Translations under genes and position numbers: made by a program
Shown: positions 14,406 through 24,758 of the stretch, piece after piece
Layout of the letters: every line of letters begins with the position of its first letter
Position numbering within the stretch: position 1 is the first letter of the stretch
From: Dipodascopsis uninucleata var. uninucleata
Taxonomy: Eukaryota; Ascomycota; Lipomycetes; Lipomycetales; Lipomycetaceae
Assembly (NCBI GenBank): GCA_030568195.1
Contig: JAJLTO010000013.1
Span: 421,609-485,608, forward strand
Direction: 5' to 3'
DNA length: 64,000 bases
The notes under the pieces: generated by a model
What the model saw: only the letters and a program-made list of their open reading frames with translations
Databases searched by the model: none
Told to the model about the DNA's origin: nothing

Positions 14406-16250
14406 ATTAGTGATTTTCCTAGAAATCTGCAAACGTCAGTTTGTGCCAGGGTAGTCAACAGATGACTGATTGCCAGCTGCGGAGATCAAATTCGTCGGCT
14501 GACAACTACAGCGTAGAATTCAAAATTCTTTGGATTAAAAGACTATAGATGTATCTATTAAATAATTCTGCTCAGATTCGCGGACACCATGGTACGCATG
14601 AGCAAACATTTATGTTAGTGAATCTATCACAACATGACTTGCCACACTGCATATATATTCACACATAGACTAGCAGCCGACTCTGCGACAACCCAAAATT
14701 CTCTCGACTAATGGAATTGGATACTCCCGAAATACAACGCAATATACAACATTATACATACCGCCAAGATGAGGTTGAGAACCAGCTAGAAGTAGGACCA
14801 AAACATGAGAAGCTATATCTTAGTAGACGAAAAAGCAGCTAAGATGCTGGTTCAATGCCACAGTTGAACCAGAGCAGTAGGTTAAATCCACTTAGAATAA
14901 CGATTACCAAAATTCAACGACGAACTACCGAAACAATACGTAGAAAGAACGATACAGTCAAAAATGTCAAAAAAAATCGGGCCAGAAGAAACTTCGCTAG
15001 TTATATGGCTGTCGTTCCCATTAACACTTATGTAATTTCCGGATGGACAGTTTACAGTGCAGGCAAGAAAAAAGTTAGAACTGATAATTTTAGGTTTTCA
15101 GTACCATACCCTTATAAAATCTGATTTTGGCACATCCTGGTCACCATTTTCGCCCGGTCCGGAATAGGGAGTATTAGCTAAAATTTTGATTATGTATTAG
15201 TTTACGACTAGAATTATCGCGTAGGTAAAAACATATCGTAAACAAGCTGTTGGAGTTCTGTTTGACTTTCTGCGGCCGCTAGTAAGGATTATTAAGCTGC
15301 GGTTGAAGTTCTAGGCTGCTTAAGAGTCAGTAGCTCCGAAGACCACATATACGGTTTATCAGATGGGTATTCCCAAACAAGCTTAGTGTATTTGTTAACT
15401 TGCTTACTTCAAGATATTCCGTGTAATGACTAATAGAGCAGGCTGACGGAAAATTATGTTGGTAATCTGTTCACATTCTCACAACTTAATTCATGTTTTC
15501 TTCTACAAGAACAAATGCCAATCTACTACTGAATTTATCTAATGTGAGCGAGGAAGGTCTTCCTGCAAAACATGCTCTTATCAATATAGCATAAATACTC
15601 TGTAGGACTATCTGACATCTGTAGCACTTGCAGCTCTTTCAAATGAAGAGCTTTTATGTAGTCAGGGAATATATATGAGAAAAGATAGTCATAGCTGCAC
15701 GATGCTGTACTTATCTAAAAACCATAAGAATAAACATCCGAATAGACGATAGTGAATGGCCATACAATCGCATATGTACTTTAAATGTAAGAATATGGCT
15801 TTCGCTAATGATAGCCCAAGCCGCATAAGTAGTGAAGTGGTGTTCGATAGCTTTGAAGGTTTACCAAGTGGACCCTGAGAATTCTGTGAATCTGTAAACT
15901 TCATTCTCGTGCAAAGCACTGCTTTACCATAGTTCGCCTAAGATATAGTGGTAGAAATGTGGTCTATGTGCGGTCTGGTAACACCAAAGGAGGTGTGAGC
16001 CAAGGCGGAGAGATTCAAGTGTCTTTCTCTCGCGCCAAAATTATCTCCCGGCATCGCCACAAGAAAAAATGCCCAGATTTCCATAATTATCTGACAACGG
16101 TCGTACTCTTTTGCCTCTGCAGATTTTTTCTTAACACCTATACAGTGCTTTTTCATTCAGCACACTTGCGACTGATAGCAAATCAACTATTCATTTATAT
16201 CTAACAGCACTAGTTATAAATCCCCTTTAGCGTTCAAGAAATAACTCAAA
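14406..16250. other. Divergent promoter region CCC2/CYSTM gene
   Basis: 1.8 kb with no recognised gene. A plus-strand frame at 14855-15124 (89 aa, basic) starts with an ATG but has no features I recognise and no flanking exons, so I leave it out. Confidence 0.4.
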
Positions 16251-16859
16251 ATGTCTGCTGCTGAGTACCATAACGGTCCTGATGTAAGTACTAATTACAA
16301 TTCTGGATGCTATTATAATTAGAAAATAGGCAAACCAGAAACAACATTTTGTACATTATATTGGATACACAAGTCTCTTTGTCAGAACCTCTGAGAAATA
16401 TAGAGGAAGATTAAGAACTTGGAATTCGAGAGTTATATTGACAGCTTTATCTAGAACTTCGCTTCTCCGTCCTCGCCTCCTCCAAACTATCCCCAGCAGC
16501 CTGCAAATGCTTACACTGACCGCTCCTTCGGCAAACCTAATGACAGTTATAGTCAGCAGGGTCAATACTATCCGCCTTCAAATGGCTATCCACAGCAGGG
16601 CTATCCACAGCAGGGCTATCCACAGCAAGGCTACCCTCAACACGGCTATCCGCAGCAGGGCTATCCACAGCAGGGCTATCCACAGCAGGGCTATCCACCA
16701 CAAGGTTATCACCAACAGCAAGGATATTATCCTCCACAGCAGCCGGGACAGGCGTATATAGTACAGCAACCAGCTAGACAAAGTAATGGAGACGACTGTT
16801 GTTTAGGATGTTTCGCTGCGCTTTGCGCTTGCTTTGCGCTTGACATGTGCTTGTTCTGA
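16251..16859 (+). CDS. Gln/Pro/Tyr-repeat protein with C-terminal cysteine-rich CYSTM-like module
   Basis: Exons 16251..16283 and 16455..16859 give 145 aa (33-nt first exon, 171-nt intron). The middle is eight near-identical 15-nt units, each coding for Gly-Tyr-Pro-Gln-Gln. The C-terminus is [20 protein letters not shown] followed by Leu-Phe, a short hydrophobic segment studded with six cysteines. This layout matches the CYSTM family, small tail-anchored stress-related proteins that are often palmitoylated. Fungal CYSTM proteins commonly carry such PQQGY-rich N-termini. Function is unknown; membrane association through the Cys-rich tail is inference. Frames on both strands across the repeat are open because of the repeat and are not separate genes. 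Confidence 0.8.
16584..16703 (+). repeat. Tandem 15-nt repeat, about 8 units
   Basis: The unit GGCTATCCACAGCAG is repeated head to tail inside the CYSTM gene, in frame, coding for GYPQQ. Units 4 and 8 are the most divergent. Copy number is likely to vary between strains. Confidence 0.9.
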
Positions 16860-17422
16860 TTGCTATAGAAATAGAATCAAGCAATTTTTTTAGTTCTTTC
16901 TTTGTATTCTTATATCTGTTTAGTAGGACCTGTTAGCCGATAATGCTCTTGTATGCCTGGTTTTTGTATTTGTATGTTTCATTGATGCTGCGGGCCATAG
17001 TTGTATGTGTTTTAGTCAGGAAATCTTAGGACATAATTCAATGTGTAATATACTATAATTGTCTTACATTATGTAGAAGTTGTTAAAATTAATTATCAGC
17101 ATTTATTTCTAATATTCTCTTATAGACTAGAATCCGTAGAATCTTGATTCAGAGTCCCAACTCTGTGCTGAAATTGATGTCTTCAATCGTATAAATGTTA
17201 CTTTTGCTCTTTCTCACAACTAGACAATGCTGGGAAATAAAGTATATGAAAAAAAAAATACTTTCGTTCTTCTTTAAATCGACGCTGAGAAGCATTGTTA
17301 AACTTCAGACCATCATCAAAACCTCTTTTTCTGCTCCTCTATTCATCTTCATCCGTAGCAGAATAAACCAATCAAGAGTCTAGAAATAAGAGAAACTTAA
17401 GTTTGCTTAAGTTTGCAGAAAA
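16860..17422. other. Intergenic, CYSTM gene to TAF10
   Basis: Spacer between two plus-strand genes; 3' UTR and promoter only. No feature recognised. Confidence 0.45.
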
Positions 17423-18503
17423 ATGTCATCGCCTCAGGCAGATCCAGAGACTACTGTGTCCATGGATAAGGATGAGGCGTCTCGGTCACCAGAATTACGA
17501 GGATCAGATATACAGACAGCAGAGGCACAAGAACAGAATGAACAGATATTTCAAGAAGTAGATGAGAATGAGGAAGTTGAGAATGAGGACAATGAAAATA
17601 AGCCGTTAGGATCTGGATCAAACGAAGATGCAGAGGCCGAGACCGGAAAGTCTCAATCCGCGGATGATGACGCACCTGAAAGAAGCCTTAATGACAATAA
17701 CGAACTACCGCGAGAAGTGTATTCAGAAGAAATGGACACACAGTCATTATCTGCTGTTGGCGATATCCCATTGTCTAATGCAGCCCAGTCCATGAGTACA
17801 AATACGGAGCAGAACGCTGGATCGACGGAAGACAATATGGAACTTGACCCTGATATGGGCGCTGACGATGAAATTTTGATGACAGATACTGGTTTACAAA
17901 ACTCACAGACTGAAAATAATGATACTGGCGTACCCGAAGTTATCGCATCTTTAGCACCTAGTCTCGCGGCTGCTCGTCGTGATAAGTCTTTGAAAGAATT
18001 CTTGGAGATGATGGATGATTTTGCCCCTATCGTATGTTTAATGCATGATTCACTTACTTTGTTTGTTTATGATAGTTTATGGAGATTTCTAACAAGCTTT
18101 CGAATCCAATTAGATACCGGATGCTGTTACTGACTATTACCTGATGAAGTCTGGATTTGAGTCGTCTGATGTTCGAATAAAGCGTTTGCTTGCTCTCGCT
18201 ACACAGAAGTTTGTTTCTGATATTGCCACCGATGCATATCAATATTCACGTATCCGTTCGGCTTGGTCAGCAAACTCTTCTTCAGCGAACGCCTCTGCGA
18301 CATTGCCAGCTCAAGGTGGCCAGTTCAGAGGTGGAACTGGAGCTGGTAGAGTTGGCGTGGGCGGTGGAATCGGTGGTGGTCTAGGAGCCACTGGCGGCTC
18401 TGGACAGGGATCTGGAGGAAAAGTAGTTCTTACAATGGAAGATCTTGCAAGTGCATTAGCAGAATATGGAGTCAACATTCATAGACCAGAGTTTTATAGG
18501 TGA
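17423..18503 (+). CDS. TAF10: TFIID/SAGA subunit Taf10
   Basis: Exons 17423..18031 and 18114..18503 give 332 aa. Taf10 is a histone-fold subunit shared by TFIID and SAGA. The first 180 residues are acidic and disordered. The histone fold then begins at [20 protein letters not shown] and continues [20 protein letters not shown] and [20 protein letters not shown]. The third helix, [20 protein letters not shown], ends the protein. Between the second and third helices sits a Gly-rich loop of about 50 residues, longer than in animals; yeast Taf10 also has an insertion here. The 82-nt intron lies inside the first helix region, with a ttctaac branch site. Confidence 0.95.
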
Positions 18504-18827
18504 TTTATCATTGAAGTGGAAAGTTTAATTGAAGCAGCTTAATAGGATGTATGTCTCTCACTAAAAAGTTGCGGTACTCCTGTATAATAAGATTTTTTGT
18601 ACTTTTCAGATATTAAACAAACTAAATCAAATAATTTATGTACGTATAATAGCATAATTCTATATACAATTCGAGCAGAACTAAACTGTACTGTCCTTCC
18701 TTCAGTAACCAGGTAGATGCTGAACACTTATCGACCTGTGTGATGTAGTATGTAACGAAATGGCTAAGCATATGGGATATGCTTTGAACTCTCTTCTCGT
18801 TCTAATTCTCTTGTTCATCTGACTAAC
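18504..18827. other. Intergenic, convergent TAF10/RSM19
   Basis: 324 bp between converging genes; nothing recognised. Confidence 0.5.
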
Positions 18828-19174
18828 CTATCGATGTTCACCCTTATAACTAAATCTTTTTCTTGTAGGAACAAACTCTCCTAACTTTGAGCCAACCATG
18901 TCCTCGGTTACCGTGAAAGTGAAATACTCCATTCCGTTATGAACCTGAAACGTTAATCCAACGAAAGACGGTAATATTGTACACGAGCGCGCGGTCGTCT
19001 GAATAGGGATTTTATTCTCTCGAGCTTTAACAATTGGTAATTGAACAATATTTGGCCCTATAATCTATCTGTTAATTGCTTGCTGTCATTCGTAAAAAAA
19101 GCAGTTGCGGGTTCAATCCCTTTAGCCTTACCTTTCCACGCGGACCTCCGCAGAAGTATCATTGCAGGTCTCAT
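18828..19174 (-). CDS. RSM19: Mitochondrial small-subunit ribosomal protein uS19m
   Basis: Exons 19174..19132 and 19057..18828 give 90 aa, matching yeast Rsm19 (91 aa). It binds 16S-like rRNA in the head of the mitoribosomal small subunit. The spliced start is [19 protein letters not shown], where RSAWKGP is the uS19 hallmark. The C-terminal block [20 protein letters not shown] is the second hallmark. The 74-nt intron interrupts the Gly codon of WKGP, with gtaagg at the donor and attatag at the acceptor. Because it is small and split, no single long open frame reveals it. Divergent from CSN7. Confidence 0.95.
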
Positions 19175-19500
19175 TTGTAGCAATGTAAGTTTCCTTCTAT
19201 AAAAAAATCTATAAATCACTATTTTGTTGTTCTCCTTAGTACAGGTGTTATGAGCTAATAGAAATCGTAATGAAGTTGGAATTTGAGTCTAGAAATTTTC
19301 AATGCATTGAAATGTATATATGGGTTAGGTCGTATATGTGCTAGCTTCTCTTCTGGTAACTGGATCTCTCTCAGTGCGTTGAAGTTATCAAGAACGGGAT
19401 GAAATAACTACTTAGGAAGCACTTTCGGTAAATTGGTACTTGAAAGTTTAGGACGACCCAATAGATCAAGTATTTCTAGTTTTTTTAGGAGACTGAGGAA
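19175..19500. other. Divergent promoter RSM19/CSN7
   Basis: 326 bp; promoter of both genes. No other feature seen. Confidence 0.5.
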
Positions 19501-20310
19501 ATGGATCATGCAATATTTGCCTTGATACCGCTAGTTAATAGCGAACGGGCGGCCATAGACTTGGTTGAGCGAGCAATTACAGCCCAAGACTTGTTCACAT
19601 TTGGCTATCTTCTGCATTCAAGCCAACTAAGAAACTATCTGCCCGAATCTTACAAAGCGCTATTACGTCTTTTTGCAAATGGAACCTGGAAGGAGTACGT
19701 TGGGTCGGCTAAGGGTATCTATCCGGAGCTAACAAATACTGCCGCGATTCTAAAGCTGAAGCAGCTATCTCTCGTTAGTCTTGCATGTCAAAACCATATA
19801 CTTGAATATAGTATTCTGATGGATCAGCTAGATCTTCAAAATACTAGAGACTTATCTACGTTGGTAGTGTCTTGTATTTATGCCAAAATGATAACAGCCA
19901 CTTTAGACACGAAATCTCAAGTCTTGCGTGTCACAGCTGTATTAGTTGGACGTGATATTGTGGATGAGGAAGGAATCGTTGATTTGCAAAATGTACTAGG
20001 AAAATGGGCTAGTCAATGCGAAGTTACAATTGCATCTTTAATGCAGCAAATCAGAAGTATCCAAGAGTATTCTATACAGGAAAGCAGAGACGTTAAAGAG
20101 TTTAACAAAGAAGTGGAAGCAATTAATAAAGCACTTGGTGCTCCTTCAAAGAAAGGAGACCCCGCAAGTCTGAACATATCAAGTTCTGAGGGAGCTATAG
20201 GTAGTAGTGCTTCCGGTGATAATATGTTAAATACATTAGCAGAAGCAATGGATATGGACGAGTTGAGTCCTGTTAGCGATTCGAGCACTACTTCCAAAAA
20301 AAGAAAGTAG
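19501..20310 (+). CDS. CSN7: COP9 signalosome subunit 7 (PCI domain)
   Basis: A single exon of 269 aa. The COP9 signalosome removes NEDD8 from cullin-RING ubiquitin ligases. The PCI domain spans roughly residues 40-165. The diagnostic segment is KLKQLSLVSLACQNHILEYS, which matches the KLRQLTIVSLA core of Csn7, followed by the ISDATL-like winged helix (MITATLDTKSQVLRVTAVLVG). A coiled C-terminal tail ends in a basic Lys-Lys-Arg-Lys cluster. Saccharomyces keeps only a degenerate signalosome, so a canonical Csn7 argues for a less reduced fungal genome. It could be confused with eIF3m or a proteasome lid PCI protein, but the length and this segment favour Csn7. Confidence 0.88.
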   Translation: MDHAIFALIPLVNSERAAIDLVERAITAQDLFTFGYLLHSSQLRNYLPESYKALLRLFANGTWKEYVGSAKGIYPELTNTAAILKLKQLSLVSLACQNHILEYSILMDQLDLQNTRDLSTLVVSCIYAKMITATLDTKSQVLRVTAVLVGRDIVDEEGIVDLQNVLGKWASQCEVTIASLMQQIRSIQEYSIQESRDVKEFNKEVEAINKALGAPSKKGDPASLNISSSEGAIGSSASGDNMLNTLAEAMDMDELSPVSDSSTTSKKRK

Positions 20311-20819
20311 GTAAATGAAGAAGACAACAGTGACTGGACTTCTTTCTAGAGTTCTTTGAGTTTCTGTGTGCAGCATCAGGGAGACGTAGAAACATGAATA
20401 TAATATGTACTTGTTTTACCTTGGAATCAATCATATACTAATACTTATCGATAGACAACGGATCGTATCATAGACTTCAATTTTGTCAATGAATGTTTGT
20501 GTGCTTACTTCTCATTCATTCATCATTAACAGAAACTACCGTTGCATTGGTATGTAGCGAATAATCCTCGATACTACGCATATCATTATTTCTGACGGAG
20601 ATCCATTGTCTCATTAGAAACTACGACAGGATAGGAATATGCATGTGATTTTGTACAGCTATTTTCTATGAAGGTTATATAAATATTACTATCCAAGTAA
20701 AATCATTCCCTAAAATACATATAGAGACTAGTATTGCCAACGCATAGCTATCCTCTGATATCAAATTAACTTGTTCAATTGTTCATGCTTGTAATTCGTG
20801 CACATGACTGCTATATGTA
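20311..20819. other. Intergenic, convergent CSN7/OPI10
   Basis: About 500 bp of AT-rich 3' flanks; nothing recognised. Confidence 0.5.
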
Positions 20820-21646
20820 CTAATCAAGTCTGTCTAAAAATGATGGATCGACCTGTAGCTTACCCATAAATTTCTGCCACCAGTCATTGAACGCTTTTAA
20901 AGATACCATTCCGTCGGGTGTAGCAAATCCACTCAAAAAGTTAAATGCATGCTGCATTATTTTATTTGCCAGAGCTGCCGTAGAGTTCGGATCCAGTTTA
21001 GCTGAGCTTATTCGTGAGTTCGATCTTGGTACAATGGCAGAGTTTGATCCACTCTGTTTATTTTGTAGTTCAGCAAGCTGAGCGCTAACTTGATCTGCGG
21101 GCTCTATTGATATTCCCAAACTAATAGTAATAGGTTCAGTACTCGCTCCGTCATCAATCATATCATCAATTGATGCTATAGCCGTAGAATTTATAGCCGA
21201 ACTGCTCTGGTTTACTCGAAATATAGCTGACGGCTTAGAATTGGAAATACTGGTAGACAATGTTAGATCATTACAGCCTCGACATAGTCTACCATTATTA
21301 GTACACTTACGCTCCAAGGAGTTGAAATGGCTTCCCAGGCCATTGAAAGTACACTGAAGCCGCTACATTTGGGTCCAAAACATCTAGAATAAAGAAGTTA
21401 GAAAAGAGGTATTGAGCGCTATTCGATACAGTGATAAAACACTAACTTCCAGGTAGTAAGAAGACCGTAATATGATTTACTCTGGCGCCATCCTCAATTT
21501 GAAACACAAACTTGGTAGGGTCAATTTGTTGAATATTAGTTTGGACTGTAGAATAAAATTAATAGCATTAGTACGTTACTCACATTTACTAGAACCCCTT
21601 CGATACTTATCTTACCTGCTCTGCCCGCGCAGATCGCACCAAACAT
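20820..21646 (-). CDS. OPI10: Hikeshi/Opi10, Hsp70 nuclear import carrier
   Basis: Exons 21646..21616, 21545..21447, 21383..21311 and 21249..20820 give 210 aa. Hikeshi proteins carry ATP-bound Hsp70 into the nucleus during heat stress. Joined exons start MFGAICAGRAVQTNIQQIDP, then FVFQIEDGARVNHITVFLLP and YFQWPGKPFQLLGAISNSKP followed by SAIFRV, all family signatures. The C-terminal helix ends in an aromatic cluster (FNDWWQKFMGKLQ). All four exon joins keep phase, and introns are 61-70 nt. Yeast OPI10 mutants overproduce inositol, hence the symbol. Divergent from BUB3 by 343 bp. Confidence 0.92.
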
Positions 21647-21989
21647 TTTGATTTTATACAATAAATCACTATTAACTTGAAAAGCTACTAATTGGATAAC
21701 TTTCAAGGAAAGAAAACTACTGATATCTGAAAATCAGATTATAGACAAATAGTAAGAAATCAAAAATTTATGGAATGTCATAAAAATATCACAACGAGCA
21801 CAATATTTCGTTCTAGAAGTTCATGACGTTATAAGTGTTGCCTTGGGAACGAAATATCTGTCTAAGTAAACATTGCTCACAGCATACAAAGTTGATTTAC
21901 ATTGATCCTCACTCGTTATCGACTTTTTATTATTTTCGAACAGGCTTCACCAAAATTATATTACTAGTGATAGAATAATTTCGTGAGTA
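21647..21989. other. Divergent promoter OPI10/BUB3
   Basis: 343 bp between two starts; no further feature recognised. Confidence 0.5.
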
Positions 21990-23113
21990 ATGCAATGTAT
22001 GTATCTAAGGAACAGTCACAGGCTACAAGCCATAGTGTTATGATTTCTCTGCTAAAGCTCCTCTATAGACCAAATTCAAAACGTTTCAGCGGATATCATT
22101 TCCTCTGTGAAGTTCAACCCGTCAGAAAGTAGTATTTGGAATAACTATCTGTTAACCGCTTCTTGGGATACAAATCTCAGTTTGTATGATACCTCAAGGG
22201 AGTCAAATCAGCTTTTAACACGCATAGACTGTGTTGCGCCCTTGTTGGATACATGCTGGGATGGAACTGGACAACATGCTTTTGTGGGTGGCCTAGAACA
22301 AACAGTAAGAGGGTATGTAATACATGTGCTGTGTCATGAGGAATTATGTGTTAATTGATATAAAGAATTGATCTAGAGTCAGGTAATACTACAGTTATCG
22401 GCAATCATGATGGTGGCATATCATCACTGCTCTATGAAAACAATTCACGAGCAGTCATATCTGGATCATGGGATAAAACAATCAGAGTGCATGATTATCG
22501 GGGAGGAAGTCGAGCAGCAGTATTTGAACAACCTCACAAAGTTTTAGCTATGGATATTACCGGAAATTTGTTGGTCACTGCCTTGTCTAGTAGAGCTGTA
22601 TTCGTGTATGACATTCGAAATATGGGTGAGCCTTTTCAGCGACGTGAAAGTAGTCTAAAATATACTACCAGAAGCATAAAGTGTATTCCAACGGGTGAAG
22701 GATTTGCGTCATGTTCAGTGGAAGGAAGAATTGCAGTAGATTTTTTTGATCCCAATCCAACCGTCCAGGCCAAAAAGTATGCCTTCAAGTGTCACAGGGC
22801 CATAGAAAACGATACGGTTGATCTGGTATATCCCGTCAATACGCTAGCATTTCATCCACAATATGGTACATTTGTTTCAGGCGGTGGTGACTCTTTAGTA
22901 TGTTTCTGGGATCATAAAGCACGAAAGCGACTACGACAATATCCAAAATTCCCTTCTGCTATACAGTCTATGGATTTTCATAAGAGCGGTTCAAAACTTG
23001 CGATCGCATATGGTGGCGATTCCTATCTCGAAGCGAGTTGCGGAATGGCTCCCATTGTAACTGGAATTGCAATTAGATCACTGGCCACCGGCGAAGGAAA
23101 AAGTAAAATATAG
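21990..23113 (+). CDS. BUB3: Spindle checkpoint WD40 protein Bub3
   Basis: Exons 21990..21996, 22069..22312 and 22366..23113 give 332 aa. Bub3 binds GLEBS motifs of Bub1 and Mad3 and signals unattached kinetochores. It is a seven-bladed WD40 propeller; visible blade motifs are NYLLTASWDTNLSLYD, AVISGSWDKTIRVHD and TFVSGGGDSLVCFWD. The Bub3-specific run RNMGEPFQRRESSLKYTTR and KKYAFKCHR are intact. The first exon is only 7 nt (ATG CAA T), giving MQYQIQNVSADIISSVKFNP after splicing with a canonical gtatgt donor. The second intron (53 nt) ends in an unusual aaag acceptor but gives VRGIDLESGNTTVIG, which fits the family. Confidence 0.92.
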
Positions 23114-23360
23114 TTTTAAGAGATACTATGATCAATAATAATCGCTCTTACGACTTATCTATCCGAATATATCTTCAAGTAAACATGAACTTGAATTAGA
23201 AATTCGAACATCTAATGCATTAATATATATAAGAAATGACGCCGTACTATCCATTGTGCCTGTATAAATTATTAAACTACCAAAAGAATTCTCTCTATAG
23301 GGATAGTATGAAATGTTTTGAATAGATGATATAGTACAAGATGCTTCTGTACAAGTTCTA

Positions 23361-24048
23361 TCATGAAGATTGAAAGGGGCGAAGTTTGATCATTCGTGAT
23401 AATATTCGTAATACCCTCTAAGTCAATTATCAGCACAGGTCAATTTAAATAAATGAACGAATGAACATCATACCGGATCAACATCTATTGTCATTAAAAG
23501 CTCCTCTGGCGAGAAATATGCATGCATAGCTGTGTAATAACTTAACGCGGCATCTTCAAAGTCCTCTATATTGCTGACAGCATCACGCAGCCAAAGACCA
23601 TTAGATTTCATTATTATAGACATATTCAATGTTTATCAAGTAATGCATACCTTTAATTGTATATTCATCTGCCCGCTGGAGATTTTGGACAATGAATGAG
23701 GCAGTGGCTTGTTGATCTGTCTGCGTCACCCGGTAGCTCTGACTGATTCGATCATCAATCAAGTCGCAATATCTTTGTAAAACTAGTTGTCGTTCCGCTT
23801 TTCGATACTGTCTCATAATGCGACGAATGTTCTGCCTGAACGTACGGCTGTGCCTTCTTTTGTAATCAAAATATATACAATACAATACTGTAAGAATCAA
23901 TATGCAATAGGAACCAGTTAGTAACCGTTCATATCCGATACGGTACACACCACAATTCAGATTATAATTCGCACAATAGGTAACTCTAATACTCACTTGG
24001 ACATAATATAATAGTGCCCACTATAAAACTAGTCGCTCGTCGCTTCAT
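23361..24048 (-). CDS. TOM20: Divergent tandem copy of mitochondrial import receptor Tom20
   Basis: Exons 24048..23997, 23887..23651, 23565..23474 and 23417..23361 give 145 aa. Tom20 sits in the outer membrane and recognises presequences. The N-terminal membrane helix ends in LYCIYFDYKRRHSRTFRQNI, the Tom20 signature YFDYxRR. The later segment EDFEDAALSYYTAMHAYFSP resembles the single TPR-like motif of the receptor. It lies 710 bp downstream of a more canonical TOM20 on the same strand. All three introns are at matching positions and phases (1, 1, 0) in the two genes, which shows they are duplicates. This copy is 26 aa shorter, has several substitutions in the receptor region and lacks the C-terminal tail. 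Whether it is functional is unknown. Confidence 0.78.
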
Positions 24049-24758
24049 TTCTTTCGTTTATCGCTTTATGTAGCAGCTCTTATTCCCCAGTATCGTCTCC
24101 AATGTCTTCGCTTCACGCGTACTAGTTAATGTCTCGCAAATTATCTCATTTTCATTCCCTCCAGTACCTAACAGACACAACATCTACTTTATTGATATTT
24201 TCTAGATTCCCATCATGCTATTTGTGATATTCTAAAAAATTTATTTTAGCAAATGGTAAGAGCGTCTTTGTTAACTGTTTAACCGACATCGTCGGAAAGG
24301 AGTATACAGAGTGATTTCGCAGTTCCGCGATTTGGTGTCCAGTAAGGGTTTGGAACTATACTACCAGCAGTCCAATTATGATCCGCACAAATATGCAAAT
24401 GCTAGCAACAAGCCATGAATTACGACATCTTAATTATATTTATCTACATTTTTATTTATTTGTTAAACAATAATGTTATATATGCTATTAAGATACATAT
24501 AAACAAATAATACGCGTTGATTGTGGACTTGTTAAATATCGAGAACATTTGATAATGTCAGCATGAGCACAAGTGACCCTAATAACAGAAAATGAAAGAG
24601 ATATTGATGAAAGAAATTCAACAAAGAGAGTAAGCATATAAAGCCAAACAAATATATTACAAAGAAAAATAGTTCGTGTAGTTCAGCATATGTCTCTAAT
24701 AGTATAGAACCCTCGGTCCGCTCAAATCAATTTATATGTTTGCACTGGTCGTCATCGT
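24049..24758. other. Spacer between the two TOM20 genes
   Basis: On the plus strand, 24256-24309 looks like an intron (gtaaga donor, gttaac branch, atacag acceptor) preceded by ttttag at 24249. It is followed by an open stretch to a stop at 24418 that reads ISQFRDLVSSKGLELYYQQS. I could not build a full reading frame with a start, so I record it as a possible small gene only. Confidence 0.25.

Noticed and set aside
16438-16781. Long open frames on both strands across the GYPQQ repeat
   Set aside because: Repeats without stops stay open in several frames; only the frame spliced from 16251 gives the Cys-rich CYSTM-like tail.
19105-19122. tRNA B-box-like sequence GGGTTCAATCCC
   Set aside because: It lies inside the RSM19 intron; the flanking bases do not form a T stem and there is no A box, anticodon arm or acceptor stem.
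22010-22068. BUB3 start at the frame MYVSKEQSQAT with a 34-nt intron
   Set aside because: The intron would be too short with a poor donor; the 7-nt exon followed by gtatgt fits both phase and consensus.
23590-23650. Reading the diverged TOM20 copy with LWLRDAVSN as coding
   Set aside because: No AG acceptor exists before that segment; the acceptor at 23567-23566 gives the same intron position and phase as the neighbouring TOM20.
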